From Streptomyces caniscabiei (GTDB lineage Bacteria > Actinomycetota > Actinomycetes > Streptomycetales > Streptomycetaceae), in assembly GCF_014930365.1 (NCBI RefSeq), contig NZ_JABXWI010000007.1, positions 310,001 to 374,000 on the forward strand: a stretch of DNA of 64,000 bases, written 5' to 3'. The number at the start of each line of letters is the position of its first letter. Position 1 is the stretch's first letter. The translations under genes were made by a program, and so were the position numbers. The notes under the pieces are model-generated. The model was not told the DNA's origin and searched no databases. It saw only the letters and a program-made list of their open reading frames with translations. Positions 52,457 to 60,156 of this stretch are shown here, one piece after another.

Positions 52457-52873
52457 ATGGGTGTGGCAGCCGGTCCGATCCGCGTGGTGGTGGCCAAGCC
52501 GGGACTCGACGGCCACGATCGCGGGGCCAAGGTGATCGCGCGGGCGCTGCGCGACGCCGGTATGGAGGTCATCTACACCGGCCTCCACCAGACTCCCGAA
52601 CAGATCGTCGGCACGGCGATCCAGGAGGACGCCGACGCGATCGGCCTCTCCATCCTCTCCGGCGCCCACAACACGCTCTTCGCGGCCGTCATCGAACTCC
52701 TCAAGGAGCGCGACGCCGAGGACATCCTCGTCTTCGGGGGCGGCATCATCCCCGAGGCGGACATCGCTCCGCTGAAGGACAAGGGAGTGGCCGAGATCTT
52801 CACGCCGGGGGCGACGACGGCGTCGATCGTGGAGTGGGTACGGGCGAACGTGAGGCAGCCGACCGGGGCGTGA
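52457..52873 (+). CDS. icmB: isobutyryl-CoA mutase small (cobalamin-binding) subunit
   Basis: 138 residues, ATG with GGAGG 5 nt upstream. It is a stand-alone B12-binding domain with the DxHxxG signature in KPGLDGHDRGAKVIARAL (the His replaces the cobalt lower ligand), then IGLSILSGAHNTLF and FGGGIIPEADI. With the large subunit IcmA it interconverts isobutyryl- and n-butyryl-CoA, feeding polyketide and fatty-acid starter pools. The large subunit is not in this window, as in other Streptomyces. Confidence 0.92.
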   Translation: MGVAAGPIRVVVAKPGLDGHDRGAKVIARALRDAGMEVIYTGLHQTPEQIVGTAIQEDADAIGLSILSGAHNTLFAAVIELLKERDAEDILVFGGGIIPEADIAPLKDKGVAEIFTPGATTASIVEWVRANVRQPTGA

Positions 52874-52934
52874 GGGGGCGGCGTGCGTGGTCGGGTGCGG
52901 GTCCGGTGGGGCTTCTCGCGCAGTTCCCCGCGCC

Positions 52935-52978
52935 CCTGAAATGCCGAGCAGGGGCTACGCCCCGCTCGGCATTTCAGG
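52935..52978. terminator. terminator between icmB and the DUF5691 gene
   Basis: cctgaaatgccgagc, a bulged A, and ggggc pair with gcccc and gctcggcatttcagg around tac: 20 base pairs. The preceding cagttccccgcgcccctg is the same core as the palindrome at 13644-13686. Confidence 0.88.
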
Positions 52979-53013
52979 CCCGCGGCACCGTGATTCTTCG
53001 GCCCGCCCCCGTC

Positions 53014-54675
53014 CTAGTCGGCGCCCCCCTCCACCCGTGCCAGTTCCGTTCTCATCGTCGCCCGTAGGCGCAGTGTCGTCGCCAGCCGCTGGAACGCCTC
53101 GGCCCAGTACCCCCCGGCCCCCGGAGCCGCATCCTCCCCGTCCTCCGGCGTGGCCGTCAGCGGTTCGAGACGGACGGTCTCCGCAGGGTCGAGGCACCGC
53201 TCGGCCAGCCCCATCACCCCGCTGAAGCTCCAGGGATAACTCCCGGCGTCCCGCGCGATGTTGAGCGCGTCCACCACAGCCCGCCCCAGCGGCGGAGCCC
53301 ACGGCACCGCGCACACCCCGAGCAGCTGGAACGCCTCGGACAAGCCGTGCGTGGCGATGAACCCCGCCACCCACTCGGCCCGCTCCCCGCTCTCCAAGGT
53401 CGCCAGCAGCTTCGCCCGTTCGGCCAGCGACACCGCCCCCGGCCCGCCGGCCTCCGGCGTGGACGGCGCCCCCAGCAACGCCCGCGACCACCCGGGATCC
53501 CGCTGCCGCACCGCCGCCCGGCACCACGCGCCGTGCAGCTCGCCCTGCCAGTCGTCCGCGACCGGCAACGCCACGATCTCCTCCGGCGTACGCCCCCCGA
53601 ACCGCGGCGACCAGGCCCCGAGCGGCGCCGCCTCCACCAGCTGGCCCAGCCACCACGACCGTTCTCCCCGGCCGGCCGGGGCCTTGGGCAGCACCCCGTC
53701 GCGCTCCATGCCGGGGTCGCACTCGTGCGGGGCCTTGACCACGATTGTGGGCGCCCCGGGGGCCGTGGACGCGCCGCCGGTGCGGTCGACGGCCACGCAC
53801 GCGGTCGCCCGCTTCGCCATCCGCCGGGCGAGCGCCGAGTCCGGCAGGGCGGAGAGCAACTCCGCCGCCGTGGCACGCACGTTCCGGCTGCGGTCGGCCA
53901 ACGCCGCCTCCAGGAACGGCTCGTCCGCCGCCTCCAGCCCCGTACGGAGCGTGTCGAGGAACATGAGCCGGTCCTCGGCCCGCTCCGTCGACCACGTGGA
54001 CGACAGCAACGAACGTGCCGAGGCGGCGTCCCGCGCCCGTACCGCCGTGAGCAGGGCGACGCGCTCCGCGAACAGGCCCTCCTGCCACAGCTGCCCGACC
54101 CGTTCGGGCTCGCCCGGGCCGGGGAGCGCCGCGCCGCCGCCGGGCGCCGCGCGCAGGGCGAAGCGCCAGTCGGGGTTCAGCCGGGCCAGCCACAGGGCCC
54201 GCGCGCCCGCGAAGGCCAGCACGGCGGGACGCAGATCCGTACGGCCGCGGGCCGCGTCCAGCAGGGCGGGCAGGATCTCCGGAGGCGCCGCGTACCCGTA
54301 GGCGTTGGCCAATGCCAGCCATTGGGGGAGGAGTTCCATCAGATCGGGTGCCGCGCCCCGGCGTCCGCCACCGGTGCCGGGCCGGTCGGTCAGCAGCGTC
54401 GTCAGGCGGCGCGTCGCGGCCGGCGGCAGGGGCGGACGCGGGTCCGGAGCCGCCGGTACGGGCCGCGCCGCCGCCCGCACCGGCCGTATCCCCGCCCTGC
54501 GCCGTACGGTCGCCACGGCCGCCGCGTCCAACAGGGCGACCGGCGCCTCCCGGCCCGACACGGCCCCCGGGGGCGTACGCCGGTCCGTCCCGAGCAACGC
54601 GGTGGTGACCAGATCCTCCCAGGCTTGCGCGGGCGCGGCCGCCGTGGGGGAGGGAGAGCCTGTGGTCTCGGTCAT
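53014..54675 (-). CDS. DUF5691 family protein
   Basis: 553 residues from ATG 54675, with GGAAGG about 7 nt upstream. It starts AWEDLVTTALLGTDRRTPPG, is helix-rich (HEAT-like alternation around LLSSTWSTERAEDRLMFLDTL, then FLEAALADRSRNVRATAAELL), and has no catalytic motif I can name. It is the second gene of the minus-strand operon behind the SWIM gene (187-bp gap). Genes of this family regularly neighbour SWIM, MoxR, DUF5682 and VWA genes. A scaffold or substrate-recognition role is inferred from the helical repeats only. Confidence 0.8.
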   Translation of the reverse strand: MTETTGSPSPTAAAPAQAWEDLVTTALLGTDRRTPPGAVSGREAPVALLDAAAVATVRRRAGIRPVRAAARPVPAAPDPRPPLPPAATRRLTTLLTDRPGTGGGRRGAAPDLMELLPQWLALANAYGYAAPPEILPALLDAARGRTDLRPAVLAFAGARALWLARLNPDWRFALRAAPGGGAALPGPGEPERVGQLWQEGLFAERVALLTAVRARDAASARSLLSSTWSTERAEDRLMFLDTLRTGLEAADEPFLEAALADRSRNVRATAAELLSALPDSALARRMAKRATACVAVDRTGGASTAPGAPTIVVKAPHECDPGMERDGVLPKAPAGRGERSWWLGQLVEAAPLGAWSPRFGGRTPEEIVALPVADDWQGELHGAWCRAAVRQRDPGWSRALLGAPSTPEAGGPGAVSLAERAKLLATLESGERAEWVAGFIATHGLSEAFQLLGVCAVPWAPPLGRAVVDALNIARDAGSYPWSFSGVMGLAERCLDPAETVRLEPLTATPEDGEDAAPGAGGYWAEAFQRLATTLRLRATMRTELARVEGGAD

Positions 54676-54862
54676 GTGCGGTCCTTCCGTACGGCGACGG
54701 TGCGGTGCGGCCGAAGGGGAGCGGCGGGGCCGAGGAAGAGGACGGGCTGCCGGCCGGGCAGGCGGGGAGCGGCCGTGACGGCTGTCCCTGACGGGCCGGC
54801 AACCTCCCTGCCACAACTGCCGTGTGCCGTAGGGGTCTCGTTCCGCCGTCCGCCGTCTCGTC

Positions 54863-56239
54863 TCAACACAGCGCCACCGCCTGACCTGTGGGCTTCCGCG
54901 CGCCCTCTCGCTCGGCGGGCCATGCCGTCAGGGGCGTGAAGCCGTGGTGGCCGCACTCGCCGAAGACCGTGAGCGGTGCCCCGCCGGAGAGCGCGACGAG
55001 GCGCCAGAGGCCGGGGCGGGAGCGGGCGGAAGAGGTGAGAGGAAGGGCGAGATCGCTGTCGGAGTCGATCAGTTGCCAGGAGTCGCCGTCCGGGGCGGGT
55101 ATCACGCGGGTGAGCGTGACCGGGTACGAGTCGAGCCACGGGTCGTCCTGGAGGGCCGTGCCGTACCGGGCCGCCGCCTCGGCCGGAGTGATGCCCGGCG
55201 GCCGTACGGAGGAGGGCCCGGGCGCGGTGAAACGCTCGCCCAGGGCCGCCCGCAACTGTCCCCCGCCGGGGTACGCCGCGACCTCCGCCTCGAAGGCCAG
55301 GCCGACCGGGAGCGACAGCTCGGGGGCGCGGCCGGCGGCTCCGTAGGAGAGGAGCAGTGCCGTACGGCCCGACCCGGTGCCGTACAGCCAGATGCGGCGG
55401 GTGGTGAGGCGGGAGTCGGAGGTGTCGTACTGGGCGAGGGTGAGCCAGTGGTCGCGGACCGGTGGGCCGTCCGGGGAGCCGGACAGGCCGATCCTGGAGC
55501 GGACCGTGGCCGCGAGGCCCTCCGGGAGGTCTTCGCGGCGCAGCCAGCCCTGGTCCAGCAGATGGAGGAGCGCGCACTCCTCCAGGAGGCGGACCGGCCA
55601 GCCCGGGCCCGAGCCCGGTATGGCGCCCAACTCCCGCACTCGAGAAGCCAGTCCGGGCGCCTGGGCGTCGACCATGCGGGCCGCCGTCTCCTCCCAGAGC
55701 GCGTATCCCGCCTGTTCCGCGGCGGCCAGACCGCCGCGGAACAGGTCGGCCAGGCGCTGTTCCAGCTCTGTCGCGCCCGCGGTGATCCGGTCGGCGCGCC
55801 GCTCGGCCCGGCGACGCGCCGCCTCGGGGTCAGCGGACGTGGCCCCAGATGCCGCGTCCGTCCTCGTCGTCCTCTCCGCTGCGCGCGTGCGGCGGCCTGC
55901 AAGCCACTGCTCCGCCCAGTCCGGCGCCTGCCCAGGAGGCACCGCGGTGTCGTCGCCCGCCCAGAGCAGGAGCAGCCCCAGCGCATGCTTGCACGGGAAC
56001 TTCCTGCTCGGACAACTGCACTTGTAGGCGGGCCCGGTGGAGTCCGCGACGTCGATCACTGTCTGATACGGCTTGCTGCCACTGCCTTTGCATAGTCCCC
56101 ACACCGTCCCCTCGTCCGAAGTACCCGCCGCCGACCAGGGTCCGGCCACGGCGAGTTTGCTTCCGGCTTTGCGCGACGCTGCGTCAGGTGCCAATGCCAG
56201 CACCTGCTCAGCCGTCCAGCGCACCCCCTGCTGAGTCAT
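54863..56239 (-). CDS. SWIM zinc-finger protein
   Basis: 458 residues. The N-terminal SWIM finger is intact: KCSCPSRKFPCKHALGL gives CxC-Xn-CxH at about residues 73-84. A charged Arg/Glu coiled segment and a long alpha/beta region follow, with no nuclease or kinase motif recognised. SWIM fingers bind DNA or proteins. The ATG lies only 7 nt after the -10 box TACCTT of a PafBC-type promoter, so the mRNA is predicted to be leaderless and DNA-damage inducible. It heads the minus-strand arm of the divergent MoxR/VWA locus. Confidence 0.88.
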   Translation of the reverse strand: MTQQGVRWTAEQVLALAPDAASRKAGSKLAVAGPWSAAGTSDEGTVWGLCKGSGSKPYQTVIDVADSTGPAYKCSCPSRKFPCKHALGLLLLWAGDDTAVPPGQAPDWAEQWLAGRRTRAAERTTRTDAASGATSADPEAARRRAERRADRITAGATELEQRLADLFRGGLAAAEQAGYALWEETAARMVDAQAPGLASRVRELGAIPGSGPGWPVRLLEECALLHLLDQGWLRREDLPEGLAATVRSRIGLSGSPDGPPVRDHWLTLAQYDTSDSRLTTRRIWLYGTGSGRTALLLSYGAAGRAPELSLPVGLAFEAEVAAYPGGGQLRAALGERFTAPGPSSVRPPGITPAEAAARYGTALQDDPWLDSYPVTLTRVIPAPDGDSWQLIDSDSDLALPLTSSARSRPGLWRLVALSGGAPLTVFGECGHHGFTPLTAWPAEREGARKPTGQAVALC

Positions 56240-56245
56240 GTTCTG

Positions 56246-56268
56246 AAGGTAGATCCCACCACTGACAA
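56246..56268 (-). promoter_or_regulatory. PafBC-type promoter of the SWIM operon
   Basis: Minus strand TTGTCAGTG (56268-56260), exactly 8 bp, TACCTT (56251-56246): full match to TGTCRGTG-N8-TAnnnT. Translation starts 7 nt later. Confidence 0.82.
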
Positions 56269-56306
56269 TTGGCTTGCGCGATCCAATTTCCCCAGGTCAG
56301 ACTGGA

Positions 56307-56329
56307 TTGTCAGTGGCGTGGTGCAGTGT
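56307..56329 (+). promoter_or_regulatory. PafBC-type promoter of the MoxR operon
   Basis: TTGTCAGTG (56307-56315), 8 bp, CAGTGT (56324-56329), one mismatch from TAnnnT. It is the mirror image of the SWIM promoter: the 11-bp blocks ccactgacaat (56259-56269) and attgtcagtgg (56306-56316) are perfectly inverted, 36 bp apart. Confidence 0.72.
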
Positions 56330-56372
56330 GGTCAGCAGATCCGAACCGGCCGAGCTGGAGGGGGACTCAGCC

Positions 56373-57575
56373 ATGCCTGCGTCTGCTGGAACGACCACTG
56401 TCGACCCGAGCCACAACCAGTCCGCGCCCGCGAACACACACCCGAGCGCGCACCCGGACACGCGTGAGGACGCGCGCCCGGGCACACCTCAGGACGGTGA
56501 GGTGCTGCGGGCACACGCCGAGCACGCCTACGCCCGTGAACTGACCGCGCTGGCCGCCCAGGACGACCGGCCGCGGCCGGCCCGCTGGAACCTCTCGCCG
56601 TGGGCCGTCGCCACCTATCTGCTCGGCGGGACGCTGCCGGACGGCACGGTGATCACACCGAAGTACGTCGGACCGCGCCGCATCGTCGAGGTGGCCGTCA
56701 CCACGCTCGCCACCGACCGCGCGCTGCTCCTGCTGGGCGTGCCCGGCACCGCCAAGACCTGGGTCTCCGAACACCTGGCGGCGGCCGTCAGCGGCGACTC
56801 CACACTGCTGGTGCAGGGCACGGCGGGCACACCGGAGGAGGCGATCCGGTACGGCTGGAACTACGCGCAGCTGCTGGCCCACGGCCCGAGCCGTGACGCC
56901 CTCGTGCCGAGCCCTGTCATGCGGGCCATGGCGGAGGGCATGACGGCGCGGGTCGAGGAGCTGACCCGGATCCCGGCCGACGTCCAGGACACGCTGATCA
57001 CGATCCTGTCCGAGAAGACGCTGCCGATACCGGAGCTGGGGCAGGAGGTGCAGGCCGTCCGCGGCTTCAACCTCATCGCCACGGCCAACGACCGCGACCG
57101 AGGGGTGAACGACCTGTCGAGCGCCCTGCGCCGCCGGTTCAACACCGTGGTGCTGCCGCTGCCGGAGAGTGCCGACGCCGAGGTCGACATCGTCTCGCGC
57201 CGCGTCGACCAGATCGGCCGGTCCCTCGACCTGCCGGCCGTGCCCGACGGCGTCGACGAGATCCGCCGCGTCGTCACGGTCTTCCGCGAGCTGCGCGACG
57301 GGGTCACCACGGACGGCCGGACGAAGCTGAAGTCGCCCAGCGGCACGCTCTCCACCGCCGAGGCGATCTCCGTCGTGACCGGCGGACTCGCCCTCGCCGC
57401 GCACTTCGGCGACGGCGTCCTGCGGCCCTCCGACGTCGCCGCCGGCATCCTCGGCGCCGTCGTCCGCGACCCCGCAGCCGACCGCGTCATCTGGCAGGAG
57501 TACCTGGAGGCGGTCGTCCGCGAGCGCGACGGCTGGACCGACTTCTACCGCGCCTGCCGGGAGGTGAGCGTGTGA
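56373..57575 (+). CDS. MoxR-type AAA+ ATPase
   Basis: 400 residues, ATG with GGAGGGGG about 8 nt upstream. Walker A is GVPGTAKT, Walker B lies in a MoxR-like VQDTLITILSEK context, sensor 1 is NLIATANDRD, and an Arg finger candidate follows in SSALRRRFN. The N-terminal 60 residues are Pro/His-rich and disordered. MoxR ATPases act with VWA proteins as remodelling or metal-insertion chaperones (RavA-ViaA, CoxD-CoxE), and a VWA gene ends this operon. Its stop overlaps the next GTG start by 4 bp. Confidence 0.9.
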   Translation: MPASAGTTTVDPSHNQSAPANTHPSAHPDTREDARPGTPQDGEVLRAHAEHAYARELTALAAQDDRPRPARWNLSPWAVATYLLGGTLPDGTVITPKYVGPRRIVEVAVTTLATDRALLLLGVPGTAKTWVSEHLAAAVSGDSTLLVQGTAGTPEEAIRYGWNYAQLLAHGPSRDALVPSPVMRAMAEGMTARVEELTRIPADVQDTLITILSEKTLPIPELGQEVQAVRGFNLIATANDRDRGVNDLSSALRRRFNTVVLPLPESADAEVDIVSRRVDQIGRSLDLPAVPDGVDEIRRVVTVFRELRDGVTTDGRTKLKSPSGTLSTAEAISVVTGGLALAAHFGDGVLRPSDVAAGILGAVVRDPAADRVIWQEYLEAVVRERDGWTDFYRACREVSV

Positions 57576-59995
57576 GCGAGCGGGGGCAGACAGCGGCTGT
57601 GGGCGGCGGTGGCGGTCCGTTGCTGCTGGGCGTGCGGCATCACGGGCCGGGGTCGGCCCGGGCGGTGCGGGCCGCGCTGGACGCGGCGCGGCCCGGGGTG
57701 GTGCTGATCGAAGGGCCACCGGAGGCGGACGGGCTGATCCCGCTCGCGGCCGACGAGGACATGCGGCCGCCGGTCGCGCTCCTCGCCCACGCGGTCGACG
57801 AGCCCGGCCGGTCCTCCTTCTGGCCGTTCGCCGAGTTCTCCCCGGAGTGGGTGGCCATGCGCTGGGCCCTGGCCCACGGCGTACCGGCCCGCTTCATCGA
57901 CCTGCCGGCCGCGCACTCGCTGGCCCGCTCGCGCGAGGAGGACGCCGACGCCGAGCCGGGGGAGTCGGCCGCGCCGCCCGGGGAGGAACCGCTCCGGGGC
58001 GACCCGCTCGCCGCGCTCGCCGAGGCCGCCGGGTACGACGACGCCGAGCGGTGGTGGGAGGACGCGGTCGAGCACCGGGGGACGGGCGGGGACGCCTTCG
58101 CGCCGTTCGCCGTGCTGGAGGAGGCCATGGGGGCGCTCCGGGAGGCGTACGGCACCGGGGGACGCGAGCGGGACCTGGTGCGCGAGGCGTACATGCGCTT
58201 GCAGGTCCGGGCCGCGCAGAAGGAGTTCGGGGACGACGAAGTGGCCGTCGTGTGCGGGGCCTGGCATGTGCCCGCGCTGCGGCAGAGGCCGACCGTGGCC
58301 GCCGACCGGGCGTTGCTGAAGGGGCTGCCCAAGGTCAGGACCGACATGACCTGGGTGCCGTGGACCAACCGGCGACTGGCCCGGGCCGGCGGATACGGCG
58401 CCGGCATCGACTCGCCGGGCTGGTACGGACACCTGTTCGGCGCGCCCGACCGCCCCGTGGAGCGGTGGCTCACCAAGGTGGCCGGACTGCTGCGCGAGGA
58501 GGACCGGATCGTCTCCTCCGCGCACGTCATCGAGGCGGTACGGCTGGCCGAGACGCTCGCCGCGATGCGCGGCCGCCCGCTGCCCGGCCTGACCGAGACC
58601 ACCGACGCCGTACGCGCGGTGATGTGCGACGGCTCGGACGTACCGCTGTCGCTGGTGCGGGACCGGCTGATCGTCGGGGACGTGCTGGGGGAGGTGCCGG
58701 AGTCCGCGCCGGCGGTGCCGTTGCAGCGGGACCTCACCCGGCTCCAGCGGCGGCTGCGGCTCAAGCCGGAGGCGCTGGAGCGGGAGTTGGAGCTCGACCT
58801 GCGGAAGGAGAACGACGCCGAGCGCAGCCGGTTGCTGCACCGACTGCGGCTGCTCGGCGTGGCCTGGGGCGAGCCGGCCACCTCGCGCGGCAGCACGGGC
58901 ACGTTCCGGGAGACCTGGCGGCTGCGCTGGGAGCCCGAACTGTCCGTGCGCGTCGCCGAGGCCGGGGTCTGGGGCACCACCGTGCTCGCCGCGACCACCG
59001 CGAAGGCCGAGGCGGACGCCGTCACGGCCCGCTCCCTCGCCGATATCACCGGCCTCGCCGAGCACTGCCTCCTCGCGGAACTCCCGGACGCCCTGCCCGT
59101 GGTGATGCGCGTCCTCGCCGACCGCGCCGCCCTCGACACCGACGTCGGCCACCTGGCCCAGGCGCTCCCGGCCCTCGTCCGCTCCCTCCGCTACGGCGAT
59201 GTCCGCGCCACCGACACCCGCGCGCTGGCCGAGGTCGCCGCCGGGCTCGCGGAGCGCGTCTTCGTCGGGCTGCCGCCCGCGTGCGCCGCGCTCGACGCGG
59301 AGGCCGCGCAGGAGATGCGCCGCCATGTCGACGCCGTGCACGGTGCGGTGGGGCTCCTGGGGGACGCCGTGCAGGGCGAACCGGCGGCACGGGGTGGCCT
59401 GCGGTCCCGCTGGCACTCGGTGCTCCATGTCCTGTCGGTCCGGGACACGGTGCCCGGTGTCGTCCGAGGGCGGGCCGTACGACTCCTGCTGGACGACGGG
59501 GCGTTGGCGCAGGACGAGGCGGCCCGGCTCATGGGGCTCGTGCTCTCGCCGGGTACGGCACCGGGCGACGCGGCGGCCTGGATCGAGGGCTTCGTCGGCG
59601 GCGGCTCCGGCGGCGGAATGCTGCTCGTCCACGACGAACGGCTCCTGGGCCTGGTGGACGCCTGGCTGACCGGCGTGCCGGGGGACGCGTTCACGGACGT
59701 ACTGCCATTGCTGCGCCGGACGTTCTCGGCGTACGAGCCGGGGGTGCGCCGCACGCTCGGCGAGCTGGTCCGCCGCGGGCCCGGCCGGCGGGTGAGTGGG
59801 GCGGCCGGCGGTGACGGCACGGCGGGTTTCGCGGACGAACTCGACAGTGACCGTGCGGATGGGGTGCTGCCGGTGGTGCGGCTGCTGCTGGGCCTGGACG
59901 ACGCACCCGAGGGCACCAGGGGAGATCACGGCGACCGGGAGGACGCCGAGCGGGAGAAGACCGGCGACGACGACCTTGTGGGGGTGGCGGGATGA
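57572..59995 (+). CDS. DUF5682 protein with TIKI/TraB-like motifs
   Basis: 807 residues, GTG start inside the MoxR stop (GTGA). The N-terminal 240 residues show LLLGVRHHGPGSARAV, VLIEGPPEADG and AVVCGAWHVPAL. This G-x-x-H, E-G-P, G-x-W-H order is that of the TIKI/TraB/EreA-like superfamily, some of which are metal-dependent peptidases or esterases; the assignment here is inference. The rest is helix-rich with heptad-like Leu/Arg runs and resembles a regulatory or binding region. It is the central and largest component of the operon. Its TGA overlaps the next ATG. Confidence 0.82.
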   Translation: MSERGQTAAVGGGGGPLLLGVRHHGPGSARAVRAALDAARPGVVLIEGPPEADGLIPLAADEDMRPPVALLAHAVDEPGRSSFWPFAEFSPEWVAMRWALAHGVPARFIDLPAAHSLARSREEDADAEPGESAAPPGEEPLRGDPLAALAEAAGYDDAERWWEDAVEHRGTGGDAFAPFAVLEEAMGALREAYGTGGRERDLVREAYMRLQVRAAQKEFGDDEVAVVCGAWHVPALRQRPTVAADRALLKGLPKVRTDMTWVPWTNRRLARAGGYGAGIDSPGWYGHLFGAPDRPVERWLTKVAGLLREEDRIVSSAHVIEAVRLAETLAAMRGRPLPGLTETTDAVRAVMCDGSDVPLSLVRDRLIVGDVLGEVPESAPAVPLQRDLTRLQRRLRLKPEALERELELDLRKENDAERSRLLHRLRLLGVAWGEPATSRGSTGTFRETWRLRWEPELSVRVAEAGVWGTTVLAATTAKAEADAVTARSLADITGLAEHCLLAELPDALPVVMRVLADRAALDTDVGHLAQALPALVRSLRYGDVRATDTRALAEVAAGLAERVFVGLPPACAALDAEAAQEMRRHVDAVHGAVGLLGDAVQGEPAARGGLRSRWHSVLHVLSVRDTVPGVVRGRAVRLLLDDGALAQDEAARLMGLVLSPGTAPGDAAAWIEGFVGGGSGGGMLLVHDERLLGLVDAWLTGVPGDAFTDVLPLLRRTFSAYEPGVRRTLGELVRRGPGRRVSGAAGGDGTAGFADELDSDRADGVLPVVRLLLGLDDAPEGTRGDHGDREDAEREKTGDDDLVGVAG

Positions 59996-60156
59996 CGAAT
60001 GACGGACTGCGCGAGCCGGTGAGGGTCGTGGCGGCGATGGACGGCAGGGACGGGCACGGCCATCTGCGGGGGCACGGGCCGCGCTCGGGCGACGGGCCGA
60101 CGACCGTCACGGTGATGCCTCTCTGGGTCCGGTTCCGTACGGGGGCGCGACGATGA
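59992..60156 (+). CDS. 54-residue ORF locked between DUF5682 and VWA genes
   Basis: ATG 59992 overlaps the DUF5682 stop (ATGA, 59992-59995) and its TGA overlaps the VWA start (ATGA, 60153-60156), a perfect double translational coupling. The peptide starts MTNDGLREPVRVVAAMDGRD, is basic with Gly/His-rich middle (GRDGHGHLRGHGPRSGDG) and ends VMPLWVRFRTGARR. No family is recognised and no signal peptide is seen. The junctions argue for a real gene; alternatively it is only a reinitiation bridge for the VWA gene. Confidence 0.62.
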   Translation: MTNDGLREPVRVVAAMDGRDGHGHLRGHGPRSGDGPTTVTVMPLWVRFRTGARR

